NCBI GenBank assembly: GCA_035429805.1
Contig: DAOMFL010000006.1
Coordinates: forward strand, 1-64,000
DNA length: 64,000 nt
Direction: 5' to 3'
DNA from: JALORV01 sp035429805
GTDB taxonomy: Bacteria; Pseudomonadota; Gammaproteobacteria; Burkholderiales; Burkholderiaceae_F
The number at the start of each line of letters is the position of its first letter. Within the stretch, counting starts at the first letter, position 1. Made by a program: the position numbers and the translations under genes. The notes beneath the pieces were generated by a model, which searched no databases, was not told the origin of the DNA, and saw only the letters and a list, made by a program, of their open reading frames with translations. Of this stretch, positions 16,387 through 25,052 are shown piece after piece.

Positions 16387-17907
16387 TCAATGGTGCTCGT
16401 TGTGCGCGCGCGATGGGACCGGGCGCCCCAGCATGCCGAACAGCGCGGCGGCCGGCAGCGCCGAGCGCGGCGCATACGGCATGCGCCACAGGCCGCCGTG
16501 GAATGCCGCATCGGTGACGAGCTGCAGCGGATGTTCGAGAGCGATGCCGGGATTGCCGATGGCTGCCGGATGGCGCAGGTCGTGCACCAGCAGTGCCGCC
16601 ATCAGGGCCGCCGCGGTCGCCGGTTCGAAGGCCATTGCGCCGAAGCGATGCGCCGAACCGTAGACCGCCGCCAGCAGCCGGTTCTTCGTGACCGAGTAGG
16701 TGAGGGCCGGCGGGGCGATGCGGAACGACACGCGCGTTCCGGTCGCGCGGGCCACCAGCGCGCGCCACAGTTGCAGCCGCTTCGCCAGCAGGTAATTCGG
16801 CCCCTGCTGCACGACGAGCGCATCGACGATGCCGCCGAGGGCACCGTCGCGCACGGTCTCGGGGGCAAGCCACTCGCCGTTGCATGTGAACGCGTGCCCG
16901 AACGAGGCGACGCCGGCCAGCCGCGCGGCCAGGCCTCGCTGTGCGTAGCTCTCGTGCGCCATACGCAACGCGCCCGCCGGGACCGCGCAGGCATCGGTCG
17001 GCGTGGCGAGCATCGCCAGCGTGACGTCGCGCCGGTGTGCCGCAAGCTGCGCCTGGATCGCATCCATGGCCACCGAAACGCGGACGTGCTGCGCGCTGTC
17101 GAGATAGGCGTAGGCGCCGACCGTCAGCGGAGCAGTTGCCGTGGCAAGCCATGCCGCAATCTCGGGCGCGTCCGCAATGAGGTCGGCGCCGGCGACGGCG
17201 GCAGTGTCGGCTGGATCGCAGGGCGCAACCAGCGTGCCGTTGCCATTGGCGGCGACCTTCTGCAGGCTCTGCCAGATCGCCGGGCGCGGCAGATCGACGG
17301 CGTACACGGTGGCGCGCCAGTTCAGCAGCCATGGCAGCGGCGACATCTCGGCCTGTGCCCCCAGGAGTGCGACGCTCTGGTCCGACAGGTCGAGCCATTC
17401 GGGATGGGCGCTTACGCGCTCGATCGCCTCGAGGAACGACGGCTCGAAGTAACCCGCGCTCTGCCATCGATCGAGCACGCGTCGCAGGTCGTCGCTGTCC
17501 AGCATTCGGCCCTGCAGCGGAATCGCGAGCGGCGCGGGACCGTCACGACGCGTACCGGCGACGTGGCGCGATGCAAAGGCACGGCGCGGCGTGGCCATTG
17601 CATCCTCGATCTGGACCTCGGCGCCACCGCGGGCAAAGCGCATGCGTCGCCGCAGCGACTCGAGCCCGGCGACGGCCGTGTCGTTCGCGTCGGCGGCGGA
17701 ACGAAATGCGACTTCGGTCAGACGGCGCGCATGCACGATGTAGCGCCGGCGCCAGTCGCGCTCCTGCTCCGCCGCCGTCGCCGCCGGGGAGCTCGCCGGC
17801 CTCAGCGCATCCGCGATCACGGCGCGGCCGGTCTCCTGCGTGCTGCGGTGTCCGTCCTGCGTCGGCGGAAACACGACGCCGGCTTCGTCCCGGGCATCCG
17901 CCGTCAT
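16387..17907 (-). CDS. Uncharacterised Rossmann-like protein next to a MoaD-like gene
   Basis: 506 residues, no named family recognised. The first about 125 residues are charged and helical. At 177-210 there is a Rossmann-type pattern: a hydrophobic strand, LGAQAEM (182-188) as the nucleotide loop, then an acidic end of the next strand in YAVDLPRP (Asp205). The rest is alanine-rich with further strand-like segments and a small polar tail (HNEHH). No signal peptide. The start at 17907 lies 8 bases after the MoaD-like stop, so the two genes are probably co-translated. A dehydrogenase or methyltransferase-like role is possible but not shown. Confidence 0.65.
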   Translation of the reverse strand: MTADARDEAGVVFPPTQDGHRSTQETGRAVIADALRPASSPAATAAEQERDWRRRYIVHARRLTEVAFRSAADANDTAVAGLESLRRRMRFARGGAEVQIEDAMATPRRAFASRHVAGTRRDGPAPLAIPLQGRMLDSDDLRRVLDRWQSAGYFEPSFLEAIERVSAHPEWLDLSDQSVALLGAQAEMSPLPWLLNWRATVYAVDLPRPAIWQSLQKVAANGNGTLVAPCDPADTAAVAGADLIADAPEIAAWLATATAPLTVGAYAYLDSAQHVRVSVAMDAIQAQLAAHRRDVTLAMLATPTDACAVPAGALRMAHESYAQRGLAARLAGVASFGHAFTCNGEWLAPETVRDGALGGIVDALVVQQGPNYLLAKRLQLWRALVARATGTRVSFRIAPPALTYSVTKNRLLAAVYGSAHRFGAMAFEPATAAALMAALLVHDLRHPAAIGNPGIALEHPLQLVTDAAFHGGLWRMPYAPRSALPAAALFGMLGRPVPSRAHNEHH

Positions 17908-17915
17908 CGCTGGGC

Positions 17916-18173
17916 CTAGCCGCCGCTCAAGGCCTGCACGATCAGCACTTCGTCGTCCGGCGCCAGCGGCAGCGCAAGGTCGAACACCGGCGTGCCGCGC
18001 ACGAAGACGCGCACGTGTGGACGCAGCCGGTCCTGCTCGTTGACCATGCGAAAGCGGATGCCCGGAAAGCGGCGGTCGAGATCGTCGAGCACGTCGCCCA
18101 GCGTCGCGCCCGCAGCGTCGACCCACGATTGCTGCGTGTAGGAACGCAGCGGGCTCGGAATCAGCACCCGCAT
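17916..18173 (-). CDS. MoaD/ThiS-like ubiquitin-fold protein
   Basis: 85 residues. Pattern: MRVLIPSPLRSYT, a short helix (TLGDVLDDLDRRFPGI), RPHVRVFVRG, and the tail DDEVLIVQALSGG ending in Gly-Gly (84-85). The free C-terminal Gly-Gly is the site that becomes thiocarboxylated or conjugated in sulfur carriers of molybdopterin, thiamine or cysteine pathways. No MoaE, ThiG, CysM or E1-like enzyme is adjacent. Located between a BNR-repeat gene (25-base gap) and the Rossmann-like gene (8-base gap). Confidence 0.8.
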   Translation of the reverse strand: MRVLIPSPLRSYTQQSWVDAAGATLGDVLDDLDRRFPGIRFRMVNEQDRLRPHVRVFVRGTPVFDLALPLAPDDEVLIVQALSGG

Positions 18174-18198
18174 CGTCGAGTGTCGCGCCGGCGGATGA

Positions 18199-19404
18199 CT
18201 ACGGCAGTTCGGCCGCCTCGACGGCGTAGATCTCCGGCAGGTGGCGTGCGATGCAGGTCCAGCTTTCGCCTTCGTCGCGGCTCGCCCACAGTTCGCCGCC
18301 CGTCGTCCCGAAGTACAGGCCGAGCGGGTCGCGCGCGTCGGCACACATCGCCTGGCGCTTCACCGTCCACCACGCCTGTGCCGCCGGAAGGCCCGCATCC
18401 TGGCGCTGCCAGCGCTTGCCGCCGTTGCGCGTGACATAGACCGCCGGCTTGCCGTCCGGGCTCGTGCGCGGCCACACCGTCTGGCCATCCATCGGCAGTA
18501 CCCAGGCGGTGTCGTCGTCGCGCGGGTGCACGACCATCGTGAAGCCGATGTCGCCGACACGCTTCGGCATTGCGCGGCCGATCCGCTCCCAGGTGTTCGA
18601 CGGCCGGTCGATGCGGTAGATGCCGCAATGGTTCTGCTGGTACAGCCGGTCCGGATTGCTCGGGCACAGGCGCACGCAGTGTGGGTCGTGGAACGTCGGC
18701 ACGGCTGGATCGAAACCCTGGACCACTTCGAGGCCGTCGACCAGCAGGCGGAACGACTTGCCGCCGTCGGTGGATTCATGCACTCCGCCGCCGGACATGC
18801 CGAAGTACAGGTGCTTCGGGTCGCGCGGGTCGACGATGATCGAATGCATCTTGGGGCCATCCGGTGTGCCGTCCTGCACCGTGCCCATCCACTCGATGTA
18901 CTTCGGATCGTCGTTGATCGGCGAAGCCGAATGCCAGCTGACGCCGCCGTCGTTCGAGCGGAACAGTCCCTGCGGCGACGTGCCGGCATACCAGACGCCC
19001 GGCTCGCTGGCGTGGCCCGGCGCCAGCCAGAAGGTGTGATCGACGACGCGGCCGGTCCCGTCGGACTTCTTGTCGAACGCTGGCGGCCGGGAGGCCTCCT
19101 TCCAGCTGCGTCCGAAGTCGGTCGAACGGAAGACGGTGGGGCCGAGATGGCCGGTCTTGGCCGATGCCAGCAGGGTGCGCCGGTCGCGCGGATCGAGAAC
19201 GACGTGCTGGATGATGTGACCGAGGAAATGCGGGCCATCCGCCTGCCAGCGGCGTCGCGCGCCGTCGCCATGGATCACCCAGGCGCCCTTGCGCGTGGCC
19301 ACCAGCAGTGCGACGTGGCTCCCGGGACGGGCCGCGCGCCGCGCCGGACTGCGTGGCGCTTCTGCCCGAGTCTTTTTCTTTGAGCGCGGGGATGTCGTCG
19401 CCAT
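18199..19404 (-). CDS. BNR/Asp-box repeat protein (sialidase-like beta-propeller)
   Basis: 401 residues. After a basic Lys/Arg/Ala-rich N-terminus (about 1-30) come five Asp-box-like turns of a beta-propeller: STDFGRSW, SNDGGVSW, STDGGKSF, RNGGKRW and SRDEGESW. Such WD40/YVTN/BNR proteins include sialidases and the Ycf48/photosystem assembly factor family, but the sialidase catalytic residues were not identified. The start at 19404 follows GGAGG by 4 bases; no signal peptide. Operon partner of the MoaD-like gene, which suggests a scaffold or sulfur-carrier related role. Confidence 0.75.
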   Translation of the reverse strand: MATTSPRSKKKTRAEAPRSPARRAARPGSHVALLVATRKGAWVIHGDGARRRWQADGPHFLGHIIQHVVLDPRDRRTLLASAKTGHLGPTVFRSTDFGRSWKEASRPPAFDKKSDGTGRVVDHTFWLAPGHASEPGVWYAGTSPQGLFRSNDGGVSWHSASPINDDPKYIEWMGTVQDGTPDGPKMHSIIVDPRDPKHLYFGMSGGGVHESTDGGKSFRLLVDGLEVVQGFDPAVPTFHDPHCVRLCPSNPDRLYQQNHCGIYRIDRPSNTWERIGRAMPKRVGDIGFTMVVHPRDDDTAWVLPMDGQTVWPRTSPDGKPAVYVTRNGGKRWQRQDAGLPAAQAWWTVKRQAMCADARDPLGLYFGTTGGELWASRDEGESWTCIARHLPEIYAVEAAELP

Positions 19405-19500
19405 GTCGCCTCCTTTGGCCGAGCGCGACACGATAGGCCCGAATGCAGGTGCTGTCAGCGTCCCCGGCGCAGGGCGTGTCCACGACTGCAGTGGGGTGGA

Positions 19501-20580
19501 TCAGGCCGCGGCTTCGCGATCGAGCAGCGTGCGCTTGCGTTCGACGCCCCAGCGATAGCCCGCCAGCGCGCCGTCCGAGCGCACGATCCGATGGCAGGGA
19601 ATCGCCACCGCGATCGGATTGGACGCGACGGCATGCGCCACGGCGCGCACGGCGGTCGGCGCGCCGATCCGGCGGGCGATCTCGGCGTAGCTCGCGGTCG
19701 TTCCAGGGGGCACGGCGCGCAGCGCCTGCCAGACGCGCTGCTGGAACGCGGTCCCGCGCACGTCGAGCGGCAGATCCAGACCCCGGTCTGGAGCTTCCAC
19801 CAGGCCGACCACGCGCGCGACGAGATGTTCGAAGCCGGCGTCGCCCCCGATCAGTTCCGCCCGCGGAAAGCGGTCCTGCAGATCGCGCACCAGCGCGTCC
19901 GGATCGTCGCCGAGCAGGATCGAGCAGACGCCGCGATCGCTGGCCGCGACCAGGATCGAGCCGAGCGAACATTCGCCGACGGCGAAGCGGATGCGCGTAT
20001 CCGCGCCTCCGGCGCGATGCTGCGTCGGCGTCATGCCGAGCATCGCGGACGCCCGCTCGTAGAAGCGCCCGCTCGAGTTGAAGCCCGCGTCGAAGATCAC
20101 ATCGGTCACCCGGCCGTCGCCGCGCAGCCGGGCGCGCACGCGCTTCGAACGATGCGCGTCGGCATACTGCCGCGGGGTCACGCCGGTCACGGACTTGAAA
20201 ACGCGGTGCAGATGAAACGCGCTCAGCCCGGCGCGGCGCGCCAGCGCGTCCAGTGACGGGGGCGCATCGGCCTGCTCGATGTAGCGGCACAGCTCGGTCA
20301 CCAGCGCAGCGTGCCCGTGGTCCGCTGTCGTCCGGTCAGGCCGGCAGCGCTTGCACGGACGGAAACCCGCGCGCTCAGCCTGGGCCGGCGTGGCATGGAA
20401 TTCGACGTTCTCCGGCCGGGGCCTGCGCGATGCGCACGATGGGCGGCAATAGACGCCGGTGGTGCGCACTGCATAGACAAAGCGCCCGTCCGCGGCCCGG
20501 TCGCGCGCTACGACGGCGACCCAGCGTGGATCGCTGACCGTGGCTGCGGCGCGCATTTCCAGCGGGGTACTCATGTTCAT
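19501..20580 (-). CDS. ada: Bifunctional Ada protein: DNA methylphosphotriester sensor and O6-alkylguanine transferase
   Basis: 359 residues in the classical Ada order: zinc-binding N-domain (C45, C49, C76, C79; GVYCRPSC and RPCKRC), an AraC-type HTH (about 90-175, ending with PRQYADAHR), a linker domain, and the C-terminal methyltransferase with the active PCHR (Cys329). It repairs alkylated bases and, once methylated on the N-domain Cys, turns on the adaptive response. An ATG 6 bases further in (20574) is an alternative start. No alkB neighbour is visible here; it seems a single gene. Confidence 0.95.
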   Translation of the reverse strand: MNMSTPLEMRAAATVSDPRWVAVVARDRAADGRFVYAVRTTGVYCRPSCASRRPRPENVEFHATPAQAERAGFRPCKRCRPDRTTADHGHAALVTELCRYIEQADAPPSLDALARRAGLSAFHLHRVFKSVTGVTPRQYADAHRSKRVRARLRGDGRVTDVIFDAGFNSSGRFYERASAMLGMTPTQHRAGGADTRIRFAVGECSLGSILVAASDRGVCSILLGDDPDALVRDLQDRFPRAELIGGDAGFEHLVARVVGLVEAPDRGLDLPLDVRGTAFQQRVWQALRAVPPGTTASYAEIARRIGAPTAVRAVAHAVASNPIAVAIPCHRIVRSDGALAGYRWGVERKRTLLDREAAA

Positions 20581-20718
20581 TTCCGTCTCCGTGCATCTTA
20601 TCGATGACGGGAGGCTACGGCGTCCGCGGGACGACGGCACTCCGGCCATTGCGCTCGAATTCGACGCAACCGGGACGGCCAGCAGGCGATGAGGCGCGCG
20701 AGTGGGATTGGAAAGCAA

Positions 20719-20750
20719 ACGCGCCGGGGACCTTTCGGTGCCCGGCGCGT
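20719..20750 (-). terminator. Rho-independent terminator after the cytochrome/sorting-tail gene
   Basis: A 10-bp GC-rich stem (20719-20728 with 20741-20750), a G-G mismatch and 3 more pairs enclose a 4-base loop. On the minus strand it is followed by TTTGCTTT. It starts 42 bases after the stop of the gene at 20792-21760. Confidence 0.7.
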
Positions 20751-20791
20751 GCCGCGCGGGAGCGATTGTTGCGGTGGACCGGCTGGTCTCG

Positions 20792-21760
20792 CTACTTCTC
20801 GATACGGCGGCGCCAGCCACTGACAGCACCGAGGGCCGCCAGTCCGAGCAGCGTGGACCAGCCGAGCGCGCCGGCGCCACCGGTCGGGGCATTGGCGGCG
20901 CTGGAACTGCCGGTCGCTGTCGTCGAAGTCGTTGCCTGGGCCGTGGCGATCGCCGTCCCTTCCATCGTGACTTCGCGGGCCGGTGTGCTACCGGTGAAGC
21001 TGATCGTCCACTTCTCGGTGTGGGTTCCACCCGAGAGCGGGGCAAAGCGCACTCCGAACGAGCAGCTGGTCCCGGGCTCGAGCGAGTAGCCCGGCACGCA
21101 GTTCACGCTGCCTGAGGGTGCTGCCGTAAGGAAGAACTCGGACGGCTTGCCGGCCGGTGGGACGATGGCGGGCGTCGCGAACGTGATCGTCGTGGTCGAG
21201 CTATTGGTCACCAGCACACCGGCCGTAGCGCTTTCCTTGCCGATTTCGGTGCTGCTGAAGCGGGCGCCATCCGGCGACGAGACCGGGGCAGGTCCCGGAG
21301 CCGGCGCTGGCGCCGGCGTCGGCGCCGGGCTGGGAGCGGGAGTTGGCGACGGCGCTGGGGCCGGTGCCGGGGTCGGCGACGGCGGCTGGACCAGCGGCGG
21401 CGGCGGTGGCGCTGCGCTCGCACTGAATATGTAGGCTGCCAGGTCGGCGCGCTGCGTCGGCGTCCAGCTCGCGAACGCGCTCATGTTGCCTTTGTTGGTC
21501 GCGATCGCGTTGTTGAGTCGCACGAGGATCCCGGCCTCGGTGGAACCGGCCAGCCGGGAGGTCCTGAAGATGTCGGCCGGGCCGTGGCAGTCGTTACACG
21601 ACTGCGGCGTTCCGCCGGGAATCGGCACGGGTGTCTTGTACAAAGTCGCACCGTTCGTGGCGTTCTGTGCCAGTGCGGATCCACTGAACCCGACGACAGC
21701 GAGTGCAGCGATGGCCGGGGGCAGGGTGCGCAGATGCAATAGTGATTTACGGTTCGACAT
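20792..21760 (-). CDS. Cytochrome c, ASH-like domain and sorting-tail protein
   Basis: 322 residues in four parts: a signal peptide (about 1-32, ending GSALAQ); a cytochrome-c-like domain with heme motif CNDCH (55-59); a Pro/Ala/Ser linker (about 115-165); a choice-of-anchor D/ASH-type Ig-like domain (about 170-275); then a low-complexity Thr/Ser stretch and a C-terminal GGAGALGWSTLLGLAALG tail with RRR behind it, like GlyGly-CTERM sorting tags. Probably a surface-exposed electron-carrying protein. The start at 21760 begins at the signal peptide. Confidence 0.7.
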   Translation of the reverse strand: MSNRKSLLHLRTLPPAIAALAVVGFSGSALAQNATNGATLYKTPVPIPGGTPQSCNDCHGPADIFRTSRLAGSTEAGILVRLNNAIATNKGNMSAFASWTPTQRADLAAYIFSASAAPPPPPLVQPPSPTPAPAPAPSPTPAPSPAPTPAPAPAPGPAPVSSPDGARFSSTEIGKESATAGVLVTNSSTTTITFATPAIVPPAGKPSEFFLTAAPSGSVNCVPGYSLEPGTSCSFGVRFAPLSGGTHTEKWTISFTGSTPAREVTMEGTAIATAQATTSTTATGSSSAANAPTGGAGALGWSTLLGLAALGAVSGWRRRIEK

Positions 21761-21825
21761 GATGGGTCTGCAGGTGGCGGGAACTTGTGCGGGGCAGTCT
21801 ATGTGCGGCGGCTGCGCATTTCCCT

Positions 21826-21864
21826 CGTACGAAAGTCGTAGCGCCCACCGTACGAACGTATGAA
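21826..21864. promoter_or_regulatory. Three CGTACGAA-type direct repeats upstream of the cytochrome gene
   Basis: CGTACGAA occurs at 21826-21833 and 21849-21856, and CGTATGAA follows directly at 21857-21864. They lie 66-104 bases before the minus-strand start at 21760 and 193 before the plus-strand gene at 22057. Regular short repeats here suggest a regulator-binding site; the regulator is unknown. Confidence 0.35.
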
Positions 21865-22056
21865 CCCCTCCCTCCCGTCGGCGCATGCCTGCCGTTGGGG
21901 TAACCCCTGACCGGCGCCGCCCATCGCACCAGGCCTTGATCCGCGTGAAACCCGACGCCGGCAGGCACTGAGGTAACTCAGGGTTCCGGCAGCTGCCGCT
22001 CTCTAGACTCAGCGCCGCTCTTATGTCGCGGCCGGATCGCCGGCCCAGTTAACCGC

Positions 22057-23274
22057 ATGGACGCAGTTCTGACCGGCCGACGGTTCCCGCCCCGCTCCCT
22101 GGCCCTTATCGCCCTCCTCTTCGGGTTCCTGGCGGGTGCCCTTCTGCCCCGGCCCGCCCTGGCGGCGGAACCGGTCACGATCGAGGCGTTCGTGCGCGAG
22201 GGCTGCCCGCACTGTGCCAAGGCCGAAGAGTTCCTGATGCAACTGCAAAAGGAGCAGCCGGGGCTTCGAGTCACGATCCGCGACGTGCAGAAGGAGCGGG
22301 CGGCGATGGAGCGCCTGAAGCAGCTCGCTCGCGAGCACCGCGTCGGCGCCGCCCGCGTGCCGGCTATCTTCGTCGGCGATCAACTGATCATCGGCTATTC
22401 CGAGGAAGCGAGCACTGACAAGCTGATTCGCAGTGCGCTCGCCGGGGAGACCGCCAAGGCGGCGCACGCCGGAGCCGGGACCTGCGAGGCCGAGGAAAGC
22501 CTGTCCTGCCCGCAGGGACCGGGCGCCACGGCCGCGCCGCCCGAATCGTTCGAGATCAGCTTCCTCGGCCGCACCCTCACGCTCGACGACATCGGGCTTC
22601 CGGCGTTCACGCTGGCCATGGGGCTGCTGGACGGCTTCAACCCCTGCTCGATGTGGGTGCTGCTGCTGATGATTTCCCTGCTCGCGCCGCTCAACGACCG
22701 CAAGCGCATGGTTGCCATCGCCGGCACCTTCGTGCTGGTCGAGGGCATCGCGTACTTCCTCTTCATGGCGGCATGGCTGAACTTCTTCATGCTGATCGGC
22801 GTTTCACGTGCGGTGACCCTGGTCGTCGCTGCCATCGCCATCGTGGCGGGCCTGATCAATCTGAAGGATTTCGTCTCGTTCGGGCGTGGCATCTCGCTGT
22901 CGATCCCGGAACGGGCGAAGCCCGGCATCTACAACCGCATGCGCGGCCTGCTGCATGCGCCGACGATGACCGCGGCGATCATCGGCGCGGCGGTGCTGGC
23001 GGTCCTGATCCAGATCGTCGAGTTCATGTGCACGTCGGGCTTCCCGGCGCTCTTCACGCGCATCCTGACGCTGAAGGAACTCGATACGGCGACTTACTAC
23101 GGCTTTCTCCTGCTCTATATCGCGGCCTACATGCTGGACGACATCATCATCCTCACGATCGGTGTGGTGATGCTGAGTCGCCATCGGCTGCAGGAAAGGG
23201 AAGGGCGTGTCCTCAAGCTGGTGAGCGGTGTCGTTATGGTCGGGCTGGGTGTCTACCTGATCTTTCTGACCTGA
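22057..23274 (+). CDS. Glutaredoxin-like/CcdA-type membrane fusion protein
   Basis: 405 residues. After a signal-like N-terminus (about 1-37) comes a thioredoxin-fold domain with CPHC (C50, C53) and a VPAIFVGDQLIIGY cis-Pro segment, then about eight hydrophobic helices of the CcdA/DsbD membrane type. The membrane part carries Cys197 (FNPCSMW) and Cys325 (EFMCTSGFP), the pair that normally relays electrons across the membrane. It should move reducing power to the periplasm, e.g. for cytochrome c or thiol repair. A DsbA-like gene follows 74 bases on. Confidence 0.85.
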   Translation: MDAVLTGRRFPPRSLALIALLFGFLAGALLPRPALAAEPVTIEAFVREGCPHCAKAEEFLMQLQKEQPGLRVTIRDVQKERAAMERLKQLAREHRVGAARVPAIFVGDQLIIGYSEEASTDKLIRSALAGETAKAAHAGAGTCEAEESLSCPQGPGATAAPPESFEISFLGRTLTLDDIGLPAFTLAMGLLDGFNPCSMWVLLLMISLLAPLNDRKRMVAIAGTFVLVEGIAYFLFMAAWLNFFMLIGVSRAVTLVVAAIAIVAGLINLKDFVSFGRGISLSIPERAKPGIYNRMRGLLHAPTMTAAIIGAAVLAVLIQIVEFMCTSGFPALFTRILTLKELDTATYYGFLLLYIAAYMLDDIIILTIGVVMLSRHRLQEREGRVLKLVSGVVMVGLGVYLIFLT

Positions 23275-23348
23275 TCCCGCGGTTGCGGGGTAGCGTGAGC
23301 GTTCCGGCCTTCTGGACACGCCTCGCGCGGCCACTATGCTGAACCGCC

Positions 23349-24017
23349 ATGGCGGAACTCACCGAACCGTTGACGATCGACGTCGTGTCCGACGTCGTCT
23401 GTCCGTGGTGCTACATCGGCAAGCGGCGGCTCGAGGCCGCACTGGCCGAGCGTGGATCCGCGCCGAAGGCGGTTGTGCGCTGGCACCCGTTCCAGCTGAA
23501 CCCTGACCTGCCACTCGGGGGCGTCAACCGTCGCAGCTACCTCGAGAACAAGTTCGGCGGGCCGGAGCGGATTCAGGAGGTTCAGGCGCGTATCGAGGCC
23601 GCGGGACGCGACGCCGGCATCTGGTTCGAGTTCGAGCGCATTGACCGGCAACCGAACACCTTGAACGCCCACCGGCTGATCGCGTGGGCCCAGTCGACAC
23701 GTCCGCATGTGGCGGGCGATCTTGTCGAAAGTCTGTTCCGCGCCTATTTCACGCAGGGCATCGACATCGGCAACATCGATGAACTGGCACACATCGCCGG
23801 CGCGGCCGGTCTCGATGCGTTTCGAGCGAAGTCGATGCTCGCATCCGGCGAAGGGCGCGCGACCGTCGCCGCAGCGGACCAGCGCGCACGCGCCATGGGC
23901 ATCAACGGAGTGCCGCTCTTCATCTTCAACCAGCGGCTTGCCGTGTCAGGCGCGCAGCCTGCCAGGGTGCTGCTCGAGGCGATGACGCGCAGCGAGGTGG
24001 CGACCGTCACGCGCTGA
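23349..24017 (+). CDS. DsbA-family (FrnE-like) oxidoreductase
   Basis: 222 residues, DsbA-like thioredoxin fold with CPWC (C18, C21) near the N-terminus and the FrnE-type insertion of helices; the C-terminal GINGVPLFIFN provides the cis-Pro loop. No signal peptide, so it acts in the cytoplasm, as in other FrnE proteins linked to stress tolerance and disulfide handling. It follows the glutaredoxin-CcdA fusion in the same direction and may share a transcript. Confidence 0.88.
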   Translation: MAELTEPLTIDVVSDVVCPWCYIGKRRLEAALAERGSAPKAVVRWHPFQLNPDLPLGGVNRRSYLENKFGGPERIQEVQARIEAAGRDAGIWFEFERIDRQPNTLNAHRLIAWAQSTRPHVAGDLVESLFRAYFTQGIDIGNIDELAHIAGAAGLDAFRAKSMLASGEGRATVAAADQRARAMGINGVPLFIFNQRLAVSGAQPARVLLEAMTRSEVATVTR

Positions 24018-24094
24018 TCGCGTCAGGCGCCGCCGTTGCGCCGTCCCGGTCAGCGCTGCTTCTACACTGGGCGCGCTTCACGTGGCCCGCCATC

Positions 24095-25030
24095 GTGACG
24101 GACTTCCTCCGGCAATTCGAACTCGCTGCGCCACTGTTTGCGCTGGCGCTGCTCGGCTACCTGCTGGTCCGCGTCGGACGCTGGCCCCGCGAAGTCAGCG
24201 CCGCACTGTCGAAGTTCGTATTCGCGGTTGCCCTGCCCGCGCTGCTGTTCCGGATGATGACCGGACTGGCGCTGCTGCCGCCGGTCGATGCGCGGCTGCT
24301 GCTGGCGTACTTCGGGGGCTGTCTCGCGGTTTTCGTTCTCGGGCGGGTCGTCGCACGCCAGGTCTTCCGCCTCGATGCTGTCGGACAGTCTGTGTTCGCG
24401 CTCGGCGGGATCTTCTCCAACAACGTGCTGCTCGGCGTGCCGCTGACTCGGGTTGCTCTCGGCGAAGCGGCGATGCCTGCCGTCGCGCTGGTGCTGGTTT
24501 TCAACGCGCTGCTGTTATGGACTTTGATCACGGCATCGGTCGAATGGGCACGGCACGGCGAGCTCTCGCTGCGCGGGTTCGGCGCGACCGCGCGCCGCGT
24601 GCTGGCCAATCCGATCGTCGCGTCGATTGTTGCGGGAGCGATCTTCGGGCTTGCCGGCGGGCAGCTGCCGGCCGCAGTCGATACGCCACTGCGGCTGGTC
24701 GGCGATGCCGCAGCGCCGCTGGCGCTGATGGTGCTCGGCATGGGACTCGCCGAGTACGGCTTGCGAGAGGGCCTGCGCGAGGGGGTGGCGATAACGGTGC
24801 TGAAGCTCGTCGTTCAGCCTGTCGCCGTCTGGCTGCTGGCGCGGCTGCTCGGGCTGCCTCGCGTCGAGACGCAGGCCGTCGTGCTGCTGGCGGCATTGCC
24901 GGTCGGCGTCAACGTCTACCTGATGTCGCGCGAGTTCCGAGCGATGGAAGGGGCCGTGGCCACCAGCATGGTGGTGTCCACGGCGCTGGCCGCGATCACC
25001 AGTCCGATCGTGCTGGCGCTGCTGCGCTAG
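24095..25030 (+). CDS. AEC-family transporter
   Basis: 311 residues, about ten membrane helices in two repeats. The start FALALLGYLLVRVG and the GGIFSNNVLLGVPL segment fit the AEC (auxin efflux carrier) family of bacterial transporters, often for malonate or similar organic acids. It starts with GTG at 24095. Ligand not predictable. It ends 22 bases from a convergent cytochrome gene. Confidence 0.85.
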   Translation: MTDFLRQFELAAPLFALALLGYLLVRVGRWPREVSAALSKFVFAVALPALLFRMMTGLALLPPVDARLLLAYFGGCLAVFVLGRVVARQVFRLDAVGQSVFALGGIFSNNVLLGVPLTRVALGEAAMPAVALVLVFNALLLWTLITASVEWARHGELSLRGFGATARRVLANPIVASIVAGAIFGLAGGQLPAAVDTPLRLVGDAAAPLALMVLGMGLAEYGLREGLREGVAITVLKLVVQPVAVWLLARLLGLPRVETQAVVLLAALPVGVNVYLMSREFRAMEGAVATSMVVSTALAAITSPIVLALLR

Positions 25031-25052
25031 CTGGCGCCGTGCTTGCGCACCA

